A DNA stretch of 6,624 bases. Origin: Chitinophagaceae bacterium. GTDB taxonomy: Bacteria; Bacteroidota; Bacteroidia; Chitinophagales; Chitinophagaceae. The DNA lies in assembly GCA_947472635.1 (NCBI GenBank), contig CANJDY010000157.1, positions 1-6,624 on the forward strand, given 5' to 3'. This document shows positions 3,904 through 6,624 of this stretch, one piece after another; the stretch's first letter is position 1; each line of letters opens with the position of its first letter. The notes beneath the pieces were generated by a model. The model ran no database searches, was not told the origin of the DNA, and saw nothing but the letters and a program-made list of their open reading frames with translations. A program made the position numbers and the translations under genes.

Positions 3904-6624
3904 TTATTTTTTATTACCATCGCTATCCAATTCTACAATTTCATAACCAAGTTTCTGTAATCCCGGTAAAATTTTTGCTTTGTCGCCTACAAGTAAAATA
4001 TTTATTTTATCGGTAGTGATCCATTGATGGGCTACTGCATCGATTTCCTTTTTAGTGATAGCGGCTAATATTTTATTTTGTGTAGCAACAAAATTTGCTG
4101 GCAAGTCATAGGTTAGGATACGACCAATGAAACCAGCTTTCTGGTTACCCGTTTCATACTTCAGGGCATCTTGTTGGCCTATGGCACTTTTGGTAAAGGC
4201 CAATTCTTCGGCAGTAATTCCTGTGGCTGCATAGGTAGTTAATTCCTTCATTATTTCAACTAGTGCACTATCAGTAGCATCTGCCCGAATACCTGCACTG
4301 AATTGAAAGAGGCCGGTATATTTATTTGCAGAAAAGCCGCTTCTTGCTCCATAAGTCCAACCTTTGTCTTCCCGTAAGTTTAAGTTCAACCTACTGTTGA
4401 AGGCACCTCCTAGGGAATAGTTCATAAGTAATGATCGGTAGTATTCACCTGAGGCGTCAAATTTTAGGCCTGTAACTTTGGCTACCCTAAATTCTGTTTG
4501 AGCTGCTTTGGGAACATCCACCAAGTAAATCCTACTTTTTGTAATGGCTGGTGCTTCACTAGGCAAAGGAATATTTATTTTCTTGTTGGGTAGGCGATTT
4601 AGGAATGCTAATTTTGATATCACCTCATTTTGACTGATATCGCCTACTACTACTACTTTTGTTCCCTGAGAGGTCATGAAATTATCATAGTAATTTTGAA
4701 TGTCTTTCAGTTGTAGATTTTTGATGGTGTATTCAGTTCCATTATCACTCAGTCCTAAAATATTGTTGCTTCCATAATTAATTCGATCAATTATAGCACT
4801 TGCAATGGCGGCAGGTTGTGCCTTGAGTTGTTTAAATCCTTCTAGTGCCTGCTTTTGCAAACGGGTAAAAGTTGCTATCGTGAAATTTGGACTAAACATA
4901 CGTTCTTCAAGTAGCTCTAATGTTTTTGGAAGATTTTTGGTAAGGCTTTGAACATTGTAAGTGATTCCTTCCAGTTCTTGTGTTACATAAATGGAACTTC
5001 CAATTTTTTGGAGTTCTACTGCCATTTGTTCTGCTGTATATTTTTTGGTTTCTTCAGCTAACATGCTAGCTGTAATGCCAGCCAATCCAATTTTCGAAGT
5101 GTCTGTTGCTTGTGCCAAATGTCCTCCAGGTATGGTGATGGAAATATCTACGAGGGGCAGTTCACTGCTTAATGTGCCAATCGCTTTTATGCCATTGGGT
5201 AAATTCGTTTTCCAAAAAGGCGGGACCTTTACAATTGGGTTTGGTCCATTTCCAGGTATTTTTTTTCTGTCAAAAATATCTTTGGCTTTTGTATAGGTCA
5301 AGCCACTATACCCATAATTGGGAGCTGTATATTGAGTGGTGTCAATAGTGTAGTTGTCAGCAGCAGCAGGTTTAACGGATTGACCTTTTGTTAATACGCT
5401 GATGGTTACACTAGGTTTGTTTTTTATGTACTGGTTATAAACCCTCCATACATCTTCTTTGGAAACCCTCTGGTACATATTCAGCATTTCACCAATCTTA
5501 TTTGGGTTACCAGTGAAGGTATTAAAAGCAGCAAGCTGGCTAACCTTACCGGCTACACTTTGAAGGCCATTGATATATTGTGCTTCGATGGCACCCTTGA
5601 ATTTTTCAATGTCTTCATCTGTCACACCGCGTTTTTCAAAAACCAATAACGATTCTTTGAATAAGCTATCCATAGTCGCAAGTGAATTACCAGGGTAAGG
5701 GGTCAGTTGAAATGAAAATTCACCTGACAATTCATTAAGCCGGCTATAGCCCATCGCTGAAAGTGCCTTTTGGGTCTTCACCAATTGTTGGTAAAGAATG
5801 GAGTTTTTGCCCTGACCTAAAATTTGCGCCAAACAGGCAAGCGCTCCCATATCCTTGTCATAACTAGCTACGGTTGGGTAAGTTTTTGACAATATGGGTA
5901 AACGAGCATAGTTATCTGTATAGGAAGCATATCGGTTAGATTCAATTTTCACTGCTGGCAACACTGTTTTTTCAACTGCAGGCCCTGAAGGTATTTTACC
6001 AAAATATTTGTCTACCAACTTTACTACATCGGCTGTTTTAATGTCGCCACCAATGGTAAGAGTGGCATTATTTGGTCCATACCAACGCAGAAAGAATTTT
6101 TTCAAATCATCTACATTAACCCTGTCTAAATCTTTTAGATAGCCGATGGTTAACCAGCTGTAGGGATGGCCGTAGGGGTATAAGTTTTTGCTAGTAAACT
6201 CCGAGGTGAGTCCATAAGGTCGGTTATCATAATTTTGACCTCTTTCATTTTTTACAGTGCTGCGTTGTACTTCAAATTTCTTTTGGGTAACAGCATCTAG
6301 CAAAAAACCCATTCGGTCTGCTTCCAGCCAAAGCATTTTTTCAAGTTGGTTATTGGGGGCGGTTTCATAGTAGTTGGTTCGATCCAAAGAAGTACTTCCA
6401 TTTAAAGTTCCTCCAGCAGCAGACACGATTTTAAAATGTTGTTCATCCGCTACATTATCACTTCCTTGAAACATCATGTGTTCAAAAAAGTGGGCGAATC
6501 CACTTTTCCTTATTTCTTCCCTTGCACTACCTACATGGTAAGTTACATCCACATGTACGATGGGGTCGCTATTATCTTCATTTACAACAAGTGTAAGTCC
6601 ATTAGGGAAAATGTATTTCTCATA
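3904..6624 (-). CDS. Two-domain M16 (pitrilysin/insulinase) zinc metallopeptidase, N-terminus cut by right window edge
   Basis: 906 residues are visible; the frame is still open at 6624, so the true start and any signal peptide lie outside. The first visible residues, YEKYIFPNGLTLVVNEDNSD, are the usual beginning of an M16 domain, so little more than a leader is missing. The first half holds the inverted zinc motif HFFEH (45-49 of the visible part; DNA 6492-6478) and the third ligand glutamate in VKNERGQNYDNRPYG (Glu127), so it should be catalytic. The second half starts near residue 470 (PPFWKTNLPNGIKAI). It has GITASMLAEE where a zinc motif would be, so it is the inactive partner, but keeps the Arg/Tyr substrate-binding block FNSRLNLNLREDKGWTYG (742-759; Arg751, Tyr758). 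M16 pairs form a clamshell that degrades peptides; in Bacteroidota such fused proteins are usually exported to the periplasm. The protein ends in a charged tail, ELDSDGNKK. A strong hairpin follows the stop. Confidence 0.95.
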   Translation of the reverse strand, partial: YEKYIFPNGLTLVVNEDNSDPIVHVDVTYHVGSAREEIRKSGFAHFFEHMMFQGSDNVADEQHFKIVSAAGGTLNGSTSLDRTNYYETAPNNQLEKMLWLEADRMGFLLDAVTQKKFEVQRSTVKNERGQNYDNRPYGLTSEFTSKNLYPYGHPYSWLTIGYLKDLDRVNVDDLKKFFLRWYGPNNATLTIGGDIKTADVVKLVDKYFGKIPSGPAVEKTVLPAVKIESNRYASYTDNYARLPILSKTYPTVASYDKDMGALACLAQILGQGKNSILYQQLVKTQKALSAMGYSRLNELSGEFSFQLTPYPGNSLATMDSLFKESLLVFEKRGVTDEDIEKFKGAIEAQYINGLQSVAGKVSQLAAFNTFTGNPNKIGEMLNMYQRVSKEDVWRVYNQYIKNKPSVTISVLTKGQSVKPAAADNYTIDTTQYTAPNYGYSGLTYTKAKDIFDRKKIPGNGPNPIVKVPPFWKTNLPNGIKAIGTLSSELPLVDISITIPGGHLAQATDTSKIGLAGITASMLAEETKKYTAEQMAVELQKIGSSIYVTQELEGITYNVQSLTKNLPKTLELLEERMFSPNFTIATFTRLQKQALEGFKQLKAQPAAIASAIIDRINYGSNNILGLSDNGTEYTIKNLQLKDIQNYYDNFMTSQGTKVVVVGDISQNEVISKLAFLNRLPNKKINIPLPSEAPAITKSRIYLVDVPKAAQTEFRVAKVTGLKFDASGEYYRSLLMNYSLGGAFNSRLNLNLREDKGWTYGARSGFSANKYTGLFQFSAGIRADATDSALVEIMKELTTYAATGITAEELAFTKSAIGQQDALKYETGNQKAGFIGRILTYDLPANFVATQNKILAAITKKEIDAVAHQWITTDKINILLVGDKAKILPGLQKLGYEIVELDSDGNKK

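Noticed and set aside
3717..3920. Minus-strand open frame of 67 codons bridging the peptidase end and antiporter start
   Set aside because: It runs through the hairpin and overlaps both real genes; its composition looks like translated AT-rich noncoding DNA.
4991..5296. Plus-strand open frame of 101 codons
   Set aside because: Antisense shadow inside the M16 peptidase gene, whose frame is intact here.
6550..6552. GTG as the start codon of the M16 peptidase
   Set aside because: The same frame continues upstream to the window edge and encodes YEKYIFPNGLTLVVNED, a standard M16 domain start, so this GTG is an internal valine codon.
1..6624. Mobile element, CRISPR array, toxin-antitoxin pair or other defence system
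   Set aside because: No transposase, integrase, regular spacer array, small paired genes or nuclease-like domains are visible; every large frame is explained by a common chromosomal family.

Overview
The window is AT-rich DNA whose genes all lie on the minus strand, so it reads from right to left. Gene content and style suggest a member of the Bacteroidota, probably near Chitinophagaceae. The pointers are an exported two-domain M16 peptidase, a NhaD-type antiporter, a VAT1-like oxidoreductase, a short PhnB-like VOC protein, the lack of clear Shine-Dalgarno sequences, and TAnnTTTG-like promoter traces. The taxonomic call is an inference from family resemblance; no marker gene is present.

Layout from right to left: (1) 6624-3904, a large M16 zinc metallopeptidase cut at its N-terminus by the window edge. 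(2) 3890-3853, an 18-bp perfect inverted repeat that probably terminates it. (3) 3775-2498, an NhaD-like Na+/H+ antiporter with many membrane segments. (4) 2497-2349, an AT-rich spacer with a candidate promoter and an overlapping inverted repeat. (5) 2348-1332, a zinc-independent medium-chain quinone oxidoreductase of VAT1 type, best started 15 codons inside the longest open frame. (6) 1265-843, a PhnB/VOC-fold protein 66 bp downstream. (7) 842-663, a spacer with four degenerate 8-bp tandem units of CTAAmCCC type. (8) 662-279, a RidA-fold protein whose canonical catalytic arginine is replaced by threonine. (9) 202-1, the N-terminus of an exported SGNH-type hydrolase with GHSV where GDSL would be, cut by the left edge.

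The oxidoreductase, VOC protein and RidA-like protein are small cytosolic enzymes of the sort often linked to handling reactive metabolites. Only the first two are close enough to suggest a shared transcript, and their substrates cannot be read from sequence. The antiporter and peptidase are separated from each other by a terminator and look like independent housekeeping or envelope functions. I see no phage, insertion sequence, CRISPR array, tRNA, rRNA or clearly new multi-gene system; this looks like an ordinary chromosomal stretch. The most useful leads are the arginine-less RidA, the 8-bp tandem repeat, and the inverted repeat over the oxidoreductase promoter.
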